DNA of 64,000 nt from Pontibacter lucknowensis. GTDB taxonomy: Bacteria; Bacteroidota; Bacteroidia; Cytophagales; Hymenobacteraceae. Each line of letters opens with the position of its first letter. Positions within the stretch are counted from its first letter, which is position 1. The DNA is taken from NCBI RefSeq assembly GCF_900156415.1, contig NZ_FTNM01000004.1, forward strand, positions 124,001-188,000. Reading direction: 5' to 3'. The notes under the pieces are model-generated. The model was given only the letters and a program-made list of their open reading frames with translations, made no database searches and was not told where the DNA came from. The position numbers and the translations under genes were made by a program. Positions 1 through 8,595 of the stretch are shown here, piece by piece.

Positions 1-913
1 GGCGCTGGGCAATCTCCACCGTTTTAGGAACCCATACACGTCCGTCGTTACGCAGGGACTCTGACATTAGCGTCAGTTTCGACTGGTACTCACCGGATAC
101 AGGTATACAGGTTGGGTGAATCTGCGTGAAGCAAGGGTTAGCGAACAAAGCCCCTTTCTTATGCGCTCTCCAGGCCGCCGTAGCGTTAGAGCCCATCGCG
201 TTAGTAGAAAGGAAGAAAACGTTACCGTAACCACCTGTTGCCAGCACTACAGCATGTGCACTGTGCGACTCAATTTTACCAGTGATCAGGTTACGCACCA
301 CAATACCGCGGGCTTTGCCGTCCACCATTACGAGGTCCAGCATCTCCGTGCGTGGGTACATCTTTACCTTACCGTAAGCAATCTGACGGTTCAGGGCAGA
401 GTAGGCACCCAGTAGCAGCTGCTGTCCGGTCTGGCCGCGGGCGTAGAAAGTACGGGATACCTGTGCACCACCAAACGAACGGTTAGCCAGCAGTCCGCCG
501 TACTCACGGGCGAAAGGTACACCTTGAGCCACGCACTGGTCGATGATGTTCACTGACACCTGAGCAAGGCGGTATACGTTTGCCTCACGGGCGCGGTAGT
601 CACCACCTTTGATGGTGTCGTAGAACAGACGGAAGATCGAGTCACCGTCGTTCTGATAGTTTTTTGCGGCGTTGATACCACCCTGTGCAGCGATAGAGTG
701 CGCACGGCGAGGGGAATCCTGGAAGCAAAACGCTTTCACGTTATAGCCTAGTTCGCCGAGTGTGGCAGCAGCAGAAGCACCGGCAAGACCAGTACCCACT
801 ACAATGATGTCGTATTTACGTTTGTTGGCTGGGTTTACCAGCTTCACATTGAATTTATGCTTATCCCATTTTTCAGCTAAGGCGCCTTCCGGGATTTTTG
901 AATCTAATATCAT
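1..913 (-). CDS. sdhA: Succinate dehydrogenase flavoprotein subunit, 3' end outside window
   Basis: This is the FAD subunit of succinate:quinone oxidoreductase, which oxidises succinate to fumarate on the cytoplasmic face of the membrane. 304 N-terminal residues are visible and the gene runs off the window start. The ATG at 913-911 opens a protein with the FAD-binding glycine motif [20 protein letters not shown] at about residues 40-60, the histidyl-flavin region [17 protein letters not shown] and the flavoprotein motif [11 protein letters not shown]. It starts 21 bp after the stop of the cytochrome b gene and must be co-transcribed with it. The iron-sulfur subunit sdhB is expected just outside the window. 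The long form, with an extra N-terminal stretch before the dinucleotide fold, is usual for B-type enzymes of Bacteroidota. The family assignment is secure. Confidence 0.96.
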   Translation of the reverse strand, partial: MILDSKIPEGALAEKWDKHKFNVKLVNPANKRKYDIIVVGTGLAGASAAATLGELGYNVKAFCFQDSPRRAHSIAAQGGINAAKNYQNDGDSIFRLFYDTIKGGDYRAREANVYRLAQVSVNIIDQCVAQGVPFAREYGGLLANRSFGGAQVSRTFYARGQTGQQLLLGAYSALNRQIAYGKVKMYPRTEMLDLVMVDGKARGIVVRNLITGKIESHSAHAVVLATGGYGNVFFLSTNAMGSNATAAWRAHKKGALFANPCFTQIHPTCIPVSGEYQSKLTLMSESLRNDGRVWVPKTVEIAQR

Positions 914-934
914 AGCAACTAATGAAAGTTTATG

Positions 935-1624
935 TTATGCAGCGAAAAAGAAATAAATCGGAATGATGGCAAAGCCAAAGCAAACCGCTATAGAGAATAC
1001 AACACCGAATGTCTTAATGAACGGGGTGTATTTTTTGTGCGTCAGGCCCAGTGACTGGAAGGCACTCTGGAAGCCGTGGATCAGGTGATAAGCCAAAGCG
1101 ATCATGGAAATTACGTAGATCAGCACATACCACCAGATTTGGAAAGACTGCACCACCTTCAGGTAAAGGTTGTCATAGTCTACATTCTCAATCACAACAC
1201 CCTCCAGGCCACCAGCGGCACCAAAACGAGCCGGAACGAAGAAGTTCCAGAGGTGAATGATCAGGAATACGAGAATCACAGTACCTAAAAGGCCCATGTT
1301 ACGGGAAGACCACGTGCTGTTCTCCTGCGGATGATTCTCTGCGTATCCAACAGGGCGGGCTGCTTTGTTACGGCGCGTCAGTACAAGCGCATCGTAGATG
1401 TGAAACACAAATCCCAGAACCAATACAATTTCCATGGTGCGGATGATCGGGTTATTCGCCATGAAGTGAGAGTACAGGTTAAATGTCACGCCGTCATCAC
1501 CTTTGAATAGCGTTAAGTTACCTATCAGGTGCACTACCAGGAAAGAGCACAGGAAAAGACCTGTGATAGACATGATGATCTTGCGGCCGATTGTACTGGA
1601 AAACGTTTTAGTAAACCAATTCAT
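935..1624 (-). CDS. sdhC: Succinate dehydrogenase cytochrome b subunit (B-type, five helices)
   Basis: This is the di-haem membrane anchor of succinate:quinone oxidoreductase, passing electrons from the flavin and iron-sulfur subunits to menaquinone. The 229-residue protein begins with the typical segment FSSTIGRKIIMSITGL and has five hydrophobic helices (about residues 15-36, 60-80, 105-125, 155-180, 205-227). Haem-ligand histidine candidates lie in VVHLIGN, FVFHIYD and ALAYHLIHG. B-type enzymes have one five-helix subunit instead of separate SdhC and SdhD, and no sdhD is present. It is the first gene of the operon, with sdhA 21 bp downstream and a clear Bacteroidota promoter 44-74 bp upstream of the ATG. 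Confidence 0.95.
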   Translation of the reverse strand: MNWFTKTFSSTIGRKIIMSITGLFLCSFLVVHLIGNLTLFKGDDGVTFNLYSHFMANNPIIRTMEIVLVLGFVFHIYDALVLTRRNKAARPVGYAENHPQENSTWSSRNMGLLGTVILVFLIIHLWNFFVPARFGAAGGLEGVVIENVDYDNLYLKVVQSFQIWWYVLIYVISMIALAYHLIHGFQSAFQSLGLTHKKYTPFIKTFGVVFSIAVCFGFAIIPIYFFFAA

Positions 1625-1667
1625 CTGTATTTGTTAGAAGGTTAAGTAATGAATGCTTTTTAATGCC

Positions 1668-1698
1668 CAAAGGTACAAGCGGAGCCCGTATAAAACAA
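1668..1698 (-). promoter_or_regulatory. Promoter of the sdh operon
   Basis: On the reverse strand a TTG (1698-1696) is followed after exactly 20 bases by TACCTTTG (1675-1668), which fits the Bacteroidota sigma-ABfr pattern TTG-N19..21-TAnnTTTG. The predicted start of transcription lies near 1661, giving a leader of about 37 nt before the sdhC ATG at 1624. No strong operator palindrome is seen. Confidence 0.75.
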
Positions 1699-1817
1699 TT
1701 AAATAGCATATTTTGAATCAATCTAAATTGCAATGCGTAGGACTGAAAACCATATATTATAAACCCACTTTTCTTGTGATTGTTGATAATAAAAAGGTAA
1801 AAATTCAGTTTTCATTT

Positions 1818-1825
1818 TACCTTTG
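1818..1825 (+). promoter_or_regulatory. -7 promoter element of the T9SS cargo gene
   Basis: TACCTTTG matches the Bacteroidota -7 consensus exactly and lies 27 bp before the ATG at 1853. A TTG codon inside this element (1823) would give a 10-residue longer protein, but it falls within the promoter, so I reject it as a start. No well-spaced -33 TTG is visible. Confidence 0.55.
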
Positions 1826-1852
1826 TTCAGCGCCAAACCTAACTCTACGCTT

Positions 1853-4615
1853 ATGCCAAATAGTTTACGCTTGAGCTGTTGCTTGCCTGGCCGCATTGTG
1901 CTGTTGGTATTGATGTTGTTGTTGGGATATGCATACGAGGCGCAGGCAACACATATCAGGGCGGGAGATATTACAGCCCGCAGGGACACAGGTCCCAACC
2001 CCAATCCCCGGAAGTTCTTCTTCACCATGGTGATGTACACCAAAACCAGCTCCCCGGCCGATGATCCCTTTGTTTTTATTTCGATGGGTACAGGGGAGAC
2101 AGTGCGGGTAGAACGGCAGTCTGTAACACCGGTAAAGCCGGATGTAGACCGAGAAGTATTTGTGTGGGAGTATATTTTCCCGGCCAATGGTACCTATCCT
2201 GTCACATGGGTAGGGGAAAACCGCAATGGGGGCATCCTGAACATGGCCGCTCCAACCGATCAGCTTACCTTTTCTATTACGACCACAGTTTCGATCAACC
2301 CGCTCCGTGGCCTGAACAGTACACCAGTACTCACCGTGGCACCTATTGACGAAGCGACTGCTGGTGAGCGCTGGGTACATAACCCAGGGGCTATTGATGA
2401 CGATGGAGATAGTCTGGCATACAAACTGATACAACCGCAGCACCGCAATCAGGCTACTGGCACGATCACCAACGTGCCTGGCTACCGCGATCCGCATACG
2501 GTGGATAACTGTCGCAACTCCGCTAACACCGGGCCTTCTACTTTTACCCTTGACCCTATCACCGGACAGTTAACCTGGGACGCGCCCTGCCGACTGGGTG
2601 AGTATAACGTAGCCTTTGTGGTGGAAGAGTGGCGTGTAACAGGCGCCGCACCCGTGCTGATCAGTACGGTGGTGCGCGACATGCAAATCCTGGTGGTGGA
2701 TGCCCGTAACCGTCCGCCGGTGCTGGTTCCCCGCGACACCTGTATCGTAGCTGGCGAAACGCTGCGCACTACCATCACAGCTACTGACCCTGACGGTCAC
2801 CTGATCACGCTTACTGCGCCTGGTACCGGTGGTGTTCTGCCACCTGCCACCTTCAACGTGACCGTTAACCAGCCTGGCCGCGCAGCAGGACAGCTGGTAT
2901 GGAATACTTCCTGCAACGATGTGCGTGCCAACCCATATCAGGTAATTTTCAGGGCAGAGGATAACCCGCCGCCGCCATCGAGGCAGCTGGCTGACCTGCA
3001 GCCTTATCGCATCAGAGTCATTGGACCGCCGCCTCAAAACCTGCTGGCAACCGGACAGGACCGTACCGTGCGGCTGACCTGGGACAGCTATATCTGTCAG
3101 AATGCCGCAACCATCCGGATCTACAGGCGCGAAGGACCCTCTGGCTGGACCCCCGGCCCTTGCGAAACTGGCGTGCCTGCCAGCACGGGCTATGTGCTGA
3201 TAGGAGAGGTGGGCAAGGATGCTACTGAGTTTTTGGATGATAACAACGGGCAAGGGCTGGCAGCAGGCGCAGAGTATTGCTATGTGATCTATGCTGAGTT
3301 TCCAAGACCGGCTGGCGGACAAAGTATCGCTTCGCTGGAGGCCTGTGTTGTAATAGAGCGTGACATACCTTATATCACAAATGTAACAGTAGACCGCACC
3401 GACGTGACTAACGGACAGATTACCGTCCGCTGGACGCAGCCGGGGCCAGGAATCGAACGCCTCAATCCACCATTTGAGTACCGACTGTACCGTAAGACAA
3501 GGCAGGAGCCAGGCGGAGCCTATCAGCGGGTATTTACTTCCCGCAGACTGAGCGACACCGTCTATGTGAACAGCGGCTTGAATACAGAGGAAAACGCCTA
3601 TCGATATAAACTTGAGTTCTACAGTACCACTGCACCAGGTGGCGCTACACCGGATATGCTGCGCGATTCGACATCCGCCTCCAGTGTGCGACTGGCTGCC
3701 GAAGCACAGAGTACAGGCGATGAACTGGGTGTGACACTCAACTGGACCTATAATGTGCCGTGGCGTAACGAAGTGCTGGAGCACCAGATCTTCCGGGTAG
3801 TGGGAGATGAACTGGTGCAGGTAGGCAGCGTAGCAGCATCAGCTAGCAGCGGCACCTTTACCGACAATGGCACTGCCGCCGCCCCACTGGAGCGAGGCCA
3901 GACCTACTGCTACGTGGTACGCACCCAGGGCACTTACCAGATAGACGGTCTGCCGGAGCCACTGCAGAACCTGAGTCAGGAAGTGTGCGTGGAAATACCA
4001 CTGGTGATCTGCCCGCCTGAACTGACCCTGGATGTGCTCAACTGTGAGGCTTTCTTTGCAAACCCAACCCGGCCACCTTACCAGAATGTGCTGAACTGGG
4101 TGCCACAGATCGAAAATGGATGCACGGATGAGATCGACTTCTATACGGTATACTTCAGAGGACCAGGCGAAACGGATTATCGCGCCATTGCCACGACGAA
4201 AGAGACCACCTTTACCCATACCGGGCTGGAGTCTTTTGCGGCTTGCTACTACGTGACGGCCACCAGTCTGGCGGGAGAGGAGAGCGAGCCAAGCAACGAA
4301 GAGTGCAAAGACAATTGCTTCTTCTTTGAGCTGCCGAACATTATCACGCCTAACGCTGACGGCAAAAATGATGTGTTCAAGCCAGATCCAAGGGCTGCGT
4401 TTATTCGCTCCACTACCTTCAAGGTATTCAACCGATGGGGCGTGAAGGTATACGAAAGCAACTCAGATGCGTATATCAATTGGCCAGGCACCGATAACGA
4501 TGGTAAGCGCCTCACAGATGGGGTTTACTATTACGAGGCCGAGGTTGAGTTTATATCCATTGACCCGAACCGCAGCCGCAGTAAGTACAAAGGCTGGGTA
4601 GAAATAGTACGCTAA
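1853..4615 (+). CDS. Large secreted protein with fibronectin-type repeats and T9SS type B sorting domain
   Basis: This is a 920-residue protein predicted to be secreted and attached at the cell surface by the type IX secretion system. A basic/hydrophobic signal segment covers about residues 8-33. The middle consists of beta-sandwich repeats: an N-terminal Ig/cadherin-like part, then fibronectin type III-like units from about residue 393 (IRVIGPPPQNLLATG, then RLTWDSY) to about 820, several rich in paired cysteines. The last 90 residues, beginning NIITPNADGKNDVF and containing FNRWGVKVYES and DGVYYYEAEV, are the gliding-motility-associated C-terminal (CHU_C) domain, the type B sorting signal. 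No catalytic domain is visible, so an adhesin or structural role is likely. Its stop codon overlaps the next ATG by one base, so the two genes are translationally coupled. Confidence 0.9.
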   Translation: MPNSLRLSCCLPGRIVLLVLMLLLGYAYEAQATHIRAGDITARRDTGPNPNPRKFFFTMVMYTKTSSPADDPFVFISMGTGETVRVERQSVTPVKPDVDREVFVWEYIFPANGTYPVTWVGENRNGGILNMAAPTDQLTFSITTTVSINPLRGLNSTPVLTVAPIDEATAGERWVHNPGAIDDDGDSLAYKLIQPQHRNQATGTITNVPGYRDPHTVDNCRNSANTGPSTFTLDPITGQLTWDAPCRLGEYNVAFVVEEWRVTGAAPVLISTVVRDMQILVVDARNRPPVLVPRDTCIVAGETLRTTITATDPDGHLITLTAPGTGGVLPPATFNVTVNQPGRAAGQLVWNTSCNDVRANPYQVIFRAEDNPPPPSRQLADLQPYRIRVIGPPPQNLLATGQDRTVRLTWDSYICQNAATIRIYRREGPSGWTPGPCETGVPASTGYVLIGEVGKDATEFLDDNNGQGLAAGAEYCYVIYAEFPRPAGGQSIASLEACVVIERDIPYITNVTVDRTDVTNGQITVRWTQPGPGIERLNPPFEYRLYRKTRQEPGGAYQRVFTSRRLSDTVYVNSGLNTEENAYRYKLEFYSTTAPGGATPDMLRDSTSASSVRLAAEAQSTGDELGVTLNWTYNVPWRNEVLEHQIFRVVGDELVQVGSVAASASSGTFTDNGTAAAPLERGQTYCYVVRTQGTYQIDGLPEPLQNLSQEVCVEIPLVICPPELTLDVLNCEAFFANPTRPPYQNVLNWVPQIENGCTDEIDFYTVYFRGPGETDYRAIATTKETTFTHTGLESFAACYYVTATSLAGEESEPSNEECKDNCFFFELPNIITPNADGKNDVFKPDPRAAFIRSTTFKVFNRWGVKVYESNSDAYINWPGTDNDGKRLTDGVYYYEAEVEFISIDPNRSRSKYKGWVEIVR

Positions 4616-5043
4616 TGACAAAAGATGAACTGGACCGGCTGCAGGGTTTGCCCATCGTGTTTTACGATGGAACCTGCGGCTTTTGCCAGGCCAGCATACA
4701 GATCGCTTTAAAGTATAACACGCGGCAGAACCTGCATTTCGCCGCTTTGCAATCCGGATTGGTGGAACAACTCGTGCCGCAGCAGCTGGTGCCTGATCCT
4801 CTGCCCGATTCTATTCTTTTCTTTGAAAACGGCCAGCTCTATACGGAGTCTGAAGCCGCCCTCCGCATTGCCCGCCATCTCAATTTTCCGTGGTCGGGGC
4901 TTTACTATTTCAGGTTTATTCCCTTATCTTTCCGCGATTTTGTGTATCGCTTCATCGCGAAACACCGCTACCGCATAGCAGGACGCAACGAAGCCTGTAT
5001 GTTGCCCAGCCCCGAGGAGAGGGCCCGGTTTGTAGCGTATTGA
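4615..5043 (+). CDS. DCC-family (DUF393) thiol-disulfide oxidoreductase-like protein
   Basis: This 142-residue protein carries the DCC family signature FYDGTCGFCQ near its start, with a CxxC pair at Cys21 and Cys24 in a thioredoxin-like setting. The C-terminal half contains the family pattern AALRIARHL and a hydrophobic segment with FRDFVYRFIAKHRYRIAG. Members are annotated as predicted thiol-disulfide oxidoreductases, but the physiological substrate is unknown. The ATG shares one base with the stop of the upstream T9SS cargo gene, so it is the second gene of a short operon. Whether it helps fold the cysteine-rich partner is speculation. It is followed directly by a repeat that also occurs after the stop codon of the polyprenyl synthase gene at 9576. 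Confidence 0.85.
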   Translation: MTKDELDRLQGLPIVFYDGTCGFCQASIQIALKYNTRQNLHFAALQSGLVEQLVPQQLVPDPLPDSILFFENGQLYTESEAALRIARHLNFPWSGLYYFRFIPLSFRDFVYRFIAKHRYRIAGRNEACMLPSPEERARFVAY

Positions 5044-5073
5044 ATTGTTAAATTGTTGATGGTTAAATTGTTG
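5043..5073 (+). repeat. 31-nt intergenic repeat, copy 1
   Basis: A 31-base AT-rich word built from AATTGTTAAATTG and GATGGTTAAATTG units is identical to 9576-9606. Both copies start on the last base of a stop codon. A partly inverted version (ATTTAACAATTTACCC) occurs at about 5261-5276, before fabD. Confidence 0.8.
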
Positions 5074-5316
5074 TTGGGTCTTACTTTGGCCGAGCAGCTA
5101 AGAGCTTTGTTGCTACCCCTTATACCTTATGCAGGTATAAGCGAGGTAGGTATAGACAATCGGAACGTTGATTATACCTGAAAACTCAAACAGGTCGGCA
5201 GGTATAGGCGCAGGTCAGGTATACATCGGACCTCGCAGCATGTACCTGGCTTTTCAACCATTTAACAATTTACCCACTCAACAACCAGCAACTAACTATC
5301 AACAACTAATATTAGC
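5074..5316. other. Intergenic region dense in AGGTATA/TATACCT words
   Basis: No gene is visible between the DCC protein and fabD. The stretch 5121-5223 contains six copies of the heptamer AGGTATA or its complement (TATACCT at 5121 and 5173; AGGTATA at 5133, 5148, 5200 and 5217). The end, 5257-5315, is rich in CAAC repeats and gives no clear promoter match. The fabD promoter must lie here or further upstream. Confidence 0.7.
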
Positions 5317-6198
5317 ATGAAAAAGGCATACGTTTTCCCGGGACAGGGTTCGCAGTTTGTGGGCATGGGCAAGGACCTGTATGAGCAGCACGAGACTGCC
5401 CGTCAGCTTTTTGACAGAGCAAACGAGATTCTGGGATTCAACATTACAGACATCATGTTCGGTGGTACAGATGATGAGCTGAAGCAAACCAGAGTGACAC
5501 AACCGGCTATCTTTCTGCACTCAGTAGCACAGGCGGCTGTTGCCCAGGATTTCAATCCGGATATGGTCGCTGGACACTCACTGGGTGAGTTTTCGGCTTT
5601 GGTAGCCAGCAAGGTGCTGAGCTTTGAGGATGGCCTGAGATTGGTATATAAAAGAGCGATGGCGATGCAGGCAGCCTGCGAGGCCAATCCGTCTACCATG
5701 GCGGCTATCCTTGGTCTGGACGATGCGAAAGTAGAGGAAGTATGTGCCTCAGTTGAAGGTGAAGTAGTGGTGGCGGCGAATTACAACTGTCCGGGTCAGC
5801 TGGTGATCTCGGGCACTAACAAAGGGATAGAAATCGCCTGCGAGAAGATGAAGGAAGCCGGTGCTAAGCGTGCCTTGCCACTACCTGTGGGCGGCGCTTT
5901 CCACTCCCCGCTGATGAAGCCGGCGGAAGAGGAGCTGGCCAAAGCCATTAAAGAAACGACTTTCAGCCAGGGCATCTGCCCGATTTATCAGAACGTGGAC
6001 GCTCAGCCGCACACTGATCCGCAAGAGATCAAGCAGAACCTGATCAGCCAGCTGACAGCCCCGGTACGCTGGACGCAATCAGTACAGCAAATGGTGGCTG
6101 ATGGCGCGACGCATTTCGTAGAGTGCGGCCCAGGCAAGGTATTGCAGGGATTGGTTAAAAAGATAGAACGTACGGCTGAGGTGAGTTCAGTGGAATAA
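5317..6198 (+). CDS. fabD: Malonyl-CoA:acyl carrier protein transacylase
   Basis: The enzyme moves malonyl groups from CoA to acyl carrier protein, loading the chain-extender unit of fatty-acid synthesis in the cytosol. The 293-residue protein starts with the family opening KKAYVFPGQGSQFVGMGKDL. It has the nucleophile motif AGHSLGEFSALV with Ser88, the catalytic His196 in VGGAFHSPLM, and the C-terminal FVECGPGKVLQGLVKKI. Length and motifs are fully typical. It stands alone: the flanking regions are a repeat-rich gap and a strong terminator, so it is probably monocistronic and not in a fab cluster. Confidence 0.97.
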   Translation: MKKAYVFPGQGSQFVGMGKDLYEQHETARQLFDRANEILGFNITDIMFGGTDDELKQTRVTQPAIFLHSVAQAAVAQDFNPDMVAGHSLGEFSALVASKVLSFEDGLRLVYKRAMAMQAACEANPSTMAAILGLDDAKVEEVCASVEGEVVVAANYNCPGQLVISGTNKGIEIACEKMKEAGAKRALPLPVGGAFHSPLMKPAEEELAKAIKETTFSQGICPIYQNVDAQPHTDPQEIKQNLISQLTAPVRWTQSVQQMVADGATHFVECGPGKVLQGLVKKIERTAEVSSVE

Positions 6199-6216
6199 AA
6201 CCTTAAAGCAAGACAT

Positions 6217-6259
6217 AAAAAAAGACCATTGTGGCTGCTGCTGCAATGGTCTTTTTTTT
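6217..6259. terminator. Bidirectional rho-independent terminator after fabD
   Basis: The inverted repeat AAAGACCATTG / CAATGGTCTTT is flanked by an A-run on the left and a T-run on the right, so it can stop transcription from fabD and from the opposite strand, where a gene ends at 6300. Confidence 0.88.
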
Positions 6260-6299
6260 ATGGGAAGTAGATGTCTTAATGACGGTGCTTAGGCAGGGC

Positions 6300-6920
6300 T
6301 TACTGCCCATTCCCGTCTACGGCCATCGGTGTTACGCCTAGTCTGCTTAGTTCGTCCGACAGTTTCAAGAGTTCGTTTCTAATGATGTCGCTGTGTTGCA
6401 GTTCCTCTTCCGGAAGATTGATCACGCGTGACAGGTATAAATTCTCCTTTAGCTTTAGCTCTTGCATGAGCCGGTCCAGTAACTCCTGGTTTTGACCGAC
6501 ATAGATGAGGGGTGAGAGCTCAACCTGAATATTGTGCTGTCTTGGGTTGGTGATGTTCACCCTGAAAAAGTAATTGCCTGCTTTGCCGAACAGATAGGTC
6601 GAAATTTCTTTTACAATCGAGTTGTATTTTTCAACAGCTCCGTTGAAGTGAAGCGATGAAAAGGCAGGGAGGTCATACAGCCGCTTCTTCTGCAGCAGCT
6701 TTTCGTAATTGTTGAGTAGCAGCAGGATAATTATGCCAGCGGCGATTAGTGCTGCAACCAAAGCCTTATCTGGCAATTGCTGGCTAAATGTTTCTGCAGT
6801 AAAGCGCTGCGTGAACAGAACAGGTATAAAAGTAAAAGGAAGCACCAGGATAAACACAACCAGGAAGCCCCGCAAAAGGCTTCTTCTTTCGTTTGTGATG
6901 ATGGTGAGGAGGTCGTTCAT
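6300..6920 (-). CDS. Uncharacterised protein with two membrane helices and a cytoplasmic tail
   Basis: I do not recognise a family in this 206-residue protein. Two hydrophobic segments (about residues 17-37, RGFLVVFILVLPFTF, and 53-72, ALIAAGIIILLLL) sit at the N-terminus. They are followed by about 130 charged, leucine- and glutamate-rich residues ending in helical stretches such as LLDRLMQELKLKENL and DIIRNELLKLSDELSRLG. The architecture suggests an inner-membrane protein with a cytoplasmic domain. The gene stands alone between convergent fabD and folK on its own strand. The ATG at 6920 gives a plausible N-terminus (MNDLLTIITNERRSLL). No function can be assigned from sequence. Confidence 0.7.
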   Translation of the reverse strand: MNDLLTIITNERRSLLRGFLVVFILVLPFTFIPVLFTQRFTAETFSQQLPDKALVAALIAAGIIILLLLNNYEKLLQKKRLYDLPAFSSLHFNGAVEKYNSIVKEISTYLFGKAGNYFFRVNITNPRQHNIQVELSPLIYVGQNQELLDRLMQELKLKENLYLSRVINLPEEELQHSDIIRNELLKLSDELSRLGVTPMAVDGNGQ

Positions 6921-7071
6921 AAGCTATTGGGGAGAAGCGAACCACAAGCGCATCAAATCATGCATAATCGCAAGTATAGTTATCTCACAATATAAGTAAA
7001 ATTTTGCTCTCTTGGCTGTATTCCGCTCTAAAGTAAGGTATTTTAGAGGAAATTCACAGCTCCCATACAAG

Positions 7072-7569
7072 CTATTGGTTTGAAGTTGAATTAAATAAAT
7101 AAACGGGAAGTTCGTCTGGGCAATTTTGTAAGAGCTGTGTTACCTGCATGTGAAGTACTGGGTGCTGCATATGCGGTGCTATCTCACCCAGTGGCAGGAG
7201 CGTGAACCGGCGCAGGTGTAGCTGCGGATGGGGGATAGTCAGGCGCTGCGATTGTAGTACAAGTTCGTCATAGAACAAAATGTCGATGTCTATGACGCGT
7301 GCTCCCCAGTGCTCGTGCCGGATGCGGCCGAGGTCCTGCTCTATCTGATTGATCGTTTGCAGCACTTGCTCCGGACTGAGAGTAGTCTGTACCTCTAATA
7401 CCTGGTTCAGGAAAGCAGGTTGATCCGTCTTGCCCCAGGCAGCTGTTTCGTAGAGAGAGGAGCTTTGCGTGATCGGGCCGACCTGTGCGGCAATGCGTTC
7501 GCAAGCTTGGGACAGGTATAGCGTGCGGTCACCGAGGTTACCGCCCAGGAGCAGGTATAAATTAGGCAT
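7072..7569 (-). CDS. folK: 2-amino-4-hydroxy-6-hydroxymethyldihydropteridine pyrophosphokinase
   Basis: This is the folate-pathway enzyme that transfers pyrophosphate from ATP to 6-hydroxymethyl-7,8-dihydropterin. The 165-residue protein shows the HPPK opening LLLGGNLGDR (residues 6-15), the metal/ATP segment WGARVIDIDILFYDEL with paired aspartates, and the substrate loop IPHPQLHLRRFTLLPLGEIAP. Length is typical of single-domain FolK. Its ATG overlaps the end of the upstream alpha/beta hydrolase by 8 bases, so the two are co-transcribed and coupled. No other fol genes are nearby. Confidence 0.95.
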   Translation of the reverse strand: MPNLYLLLGGNLGDRTLYLSQACERIAAQVGPITQSSSLYETAAWGKTDQPAFLNQVLEVQTTLSPEQVLQTINQIEQDLGRIRHEHWGARVIDIDILFYDELVLQSQRLTIPHPQLHLRRFTLLPLGEIAPHMQHPVLHMQVTQLLQNCPDELPVYLFNSTSNQ

Positions 7570-8419
7570 GTTTGTTAAAAAAGGCGATACTCAGGTCGGC
7601 AGCGGCTTTAGCTGCAAGTGGTAATTCTTCCTGCTGGTATGGGTGCTGGCCCCCGAAAGAGTGATCGGCGCCGGGTAGCAGGTGCAGCTCCGCATCGGGT
7701 TTCCAGGTATGCAGGTCGTGGGCCATCTGCACGGGCAGTGTCTCGTCCTCTTCGCCATGCAGGATGAGCAAGGGCTGCTGCATTTTCTGAATCACTTTCG
7801 GAATCTCCAGTCGCTCGACATTGGCCAGGTAGTCCTCCACGATCTGGTAGTACAAGGGCATTTGCTGACCTGTGCGAAAATTAGTAACCCACTGCACCCC
7901 TTCTTTTTTCCACTGTTCCTGCTCCAGCTCGTCCCAGCGTTGGTCAAAGTTGTTGACGGCGGCCCAGGTAGCCACAGCACGCACACGGGTGTCTTCTGCA
8001 GCTTTGAGTATGACAGACCCGCCACCACGGCTGTGGCCTATCAGGTAAATCCGGTCGAGATCTAATTCGTTCTGTGGAAGCGGGCCTTCCTCGTCGTGCA
8101 CCATGTCGATAAGCGACTTCAGGTCCTCCAGCTCAATGCTGAAGTTGTTGCGTCCAAAAGCCTCCATGTCGTGCAGATCGGAATCGTTGTCGATGCTGGT
8201 GCCGTTGTGAGAGAAGTTGAATTTGATGAACACAAAACCCTGCTCGGCAAAATAGTTTGCCAGCAGGTTGAAATGCCCCCAATCTTTGAAGCCTTTGAAA
8301 CCATGGGTATAAAGCACGACCGGCTTTCTGTTTCCGTCCTGGGTATAGGTGGCGTCAGCGGTGAAAGGACGCTCGTGCTCCGGGTATACCACGAAGTCTA
8401 CTTTGAGTGTGTCTGCCAT
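7562..8419 (-). CDS. Alpha/beta hydrolase (dienelactone hydrolase/prolyl oligopeptidase-like)
   Basis: This is a 285-residue soluble hydrolase with the canonical fold. The nucleophile elbow is LIGHSRGGGS, the acidic residue lies in LHGEEDETLP and the catalytic histidine in GADHSFGG near the C-terminus. An oxyanion segment, VLYTHGFKGFKDWGHFN, is at about residues 35-51. No signal peptide is present, so it acts in the cytosol. The substrate cannot be read from the sequence; esterase or peptidase activity is possible. It precedes folK with an 8-base overlap. The association with folate synthesis is probably only operon sharing. Confidence 0.85.
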   Translation of the reverse strand: MADTLKVDFVVYPEHERPFTADATYTQDGNRKPVVLYTHGFKGFKDWGHFNLLANYFAEQGFVFIKFNFSHNGTSIDNDSDLHDMEAFGRNNFSIELEDLKSLIDMVHDEEGPLPQNELDLDRIYLIGHSRGGGSVILKAAEDTRVRAVATWAAVNNFDQRWDELEQEQWKKEGVQWVTNFRTGQQMPLYYQIVEDYLANVERLEIPKVIQKMQQPLLILHGEEDETLPVQMAHDLHTWKPDAELHLLPGADHSFGGQHPYQQEELPLAAKAAADLSIAFFNKHA

Positions 8420-8595
8420 AACAGTCTGCTGTGTTATCAGAAGGCAATATAGTTATTTTAGGCATGCGGCAAACCAGCACTAGGCTGTGCTGTTGGTTAC
8501 GTATACCGCCTGGCTTATCTAAGATTATTTAAACGCCGATTTGCTATACTTGTTTGGAAACGACCCCCACACCTAGTAATATTGCGGAATATCGC

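Noticed and set aside
1783..1785. A -33 TTG for the T9SS cargo gene
   Set aside because: The gap to the -7 element at 1818 is 32 bases, much longer than the usual 19-21, so it is not accepted as part of the promoter.
2570..3784. A 404-codon open frame on the reverse strand
   Set aside because: It lies wholly inside the T9SS type B cargo gene on the other strand. Its protein is rich in Cys, His and Arg with no domain pattern, so it is a shadow of that gene.
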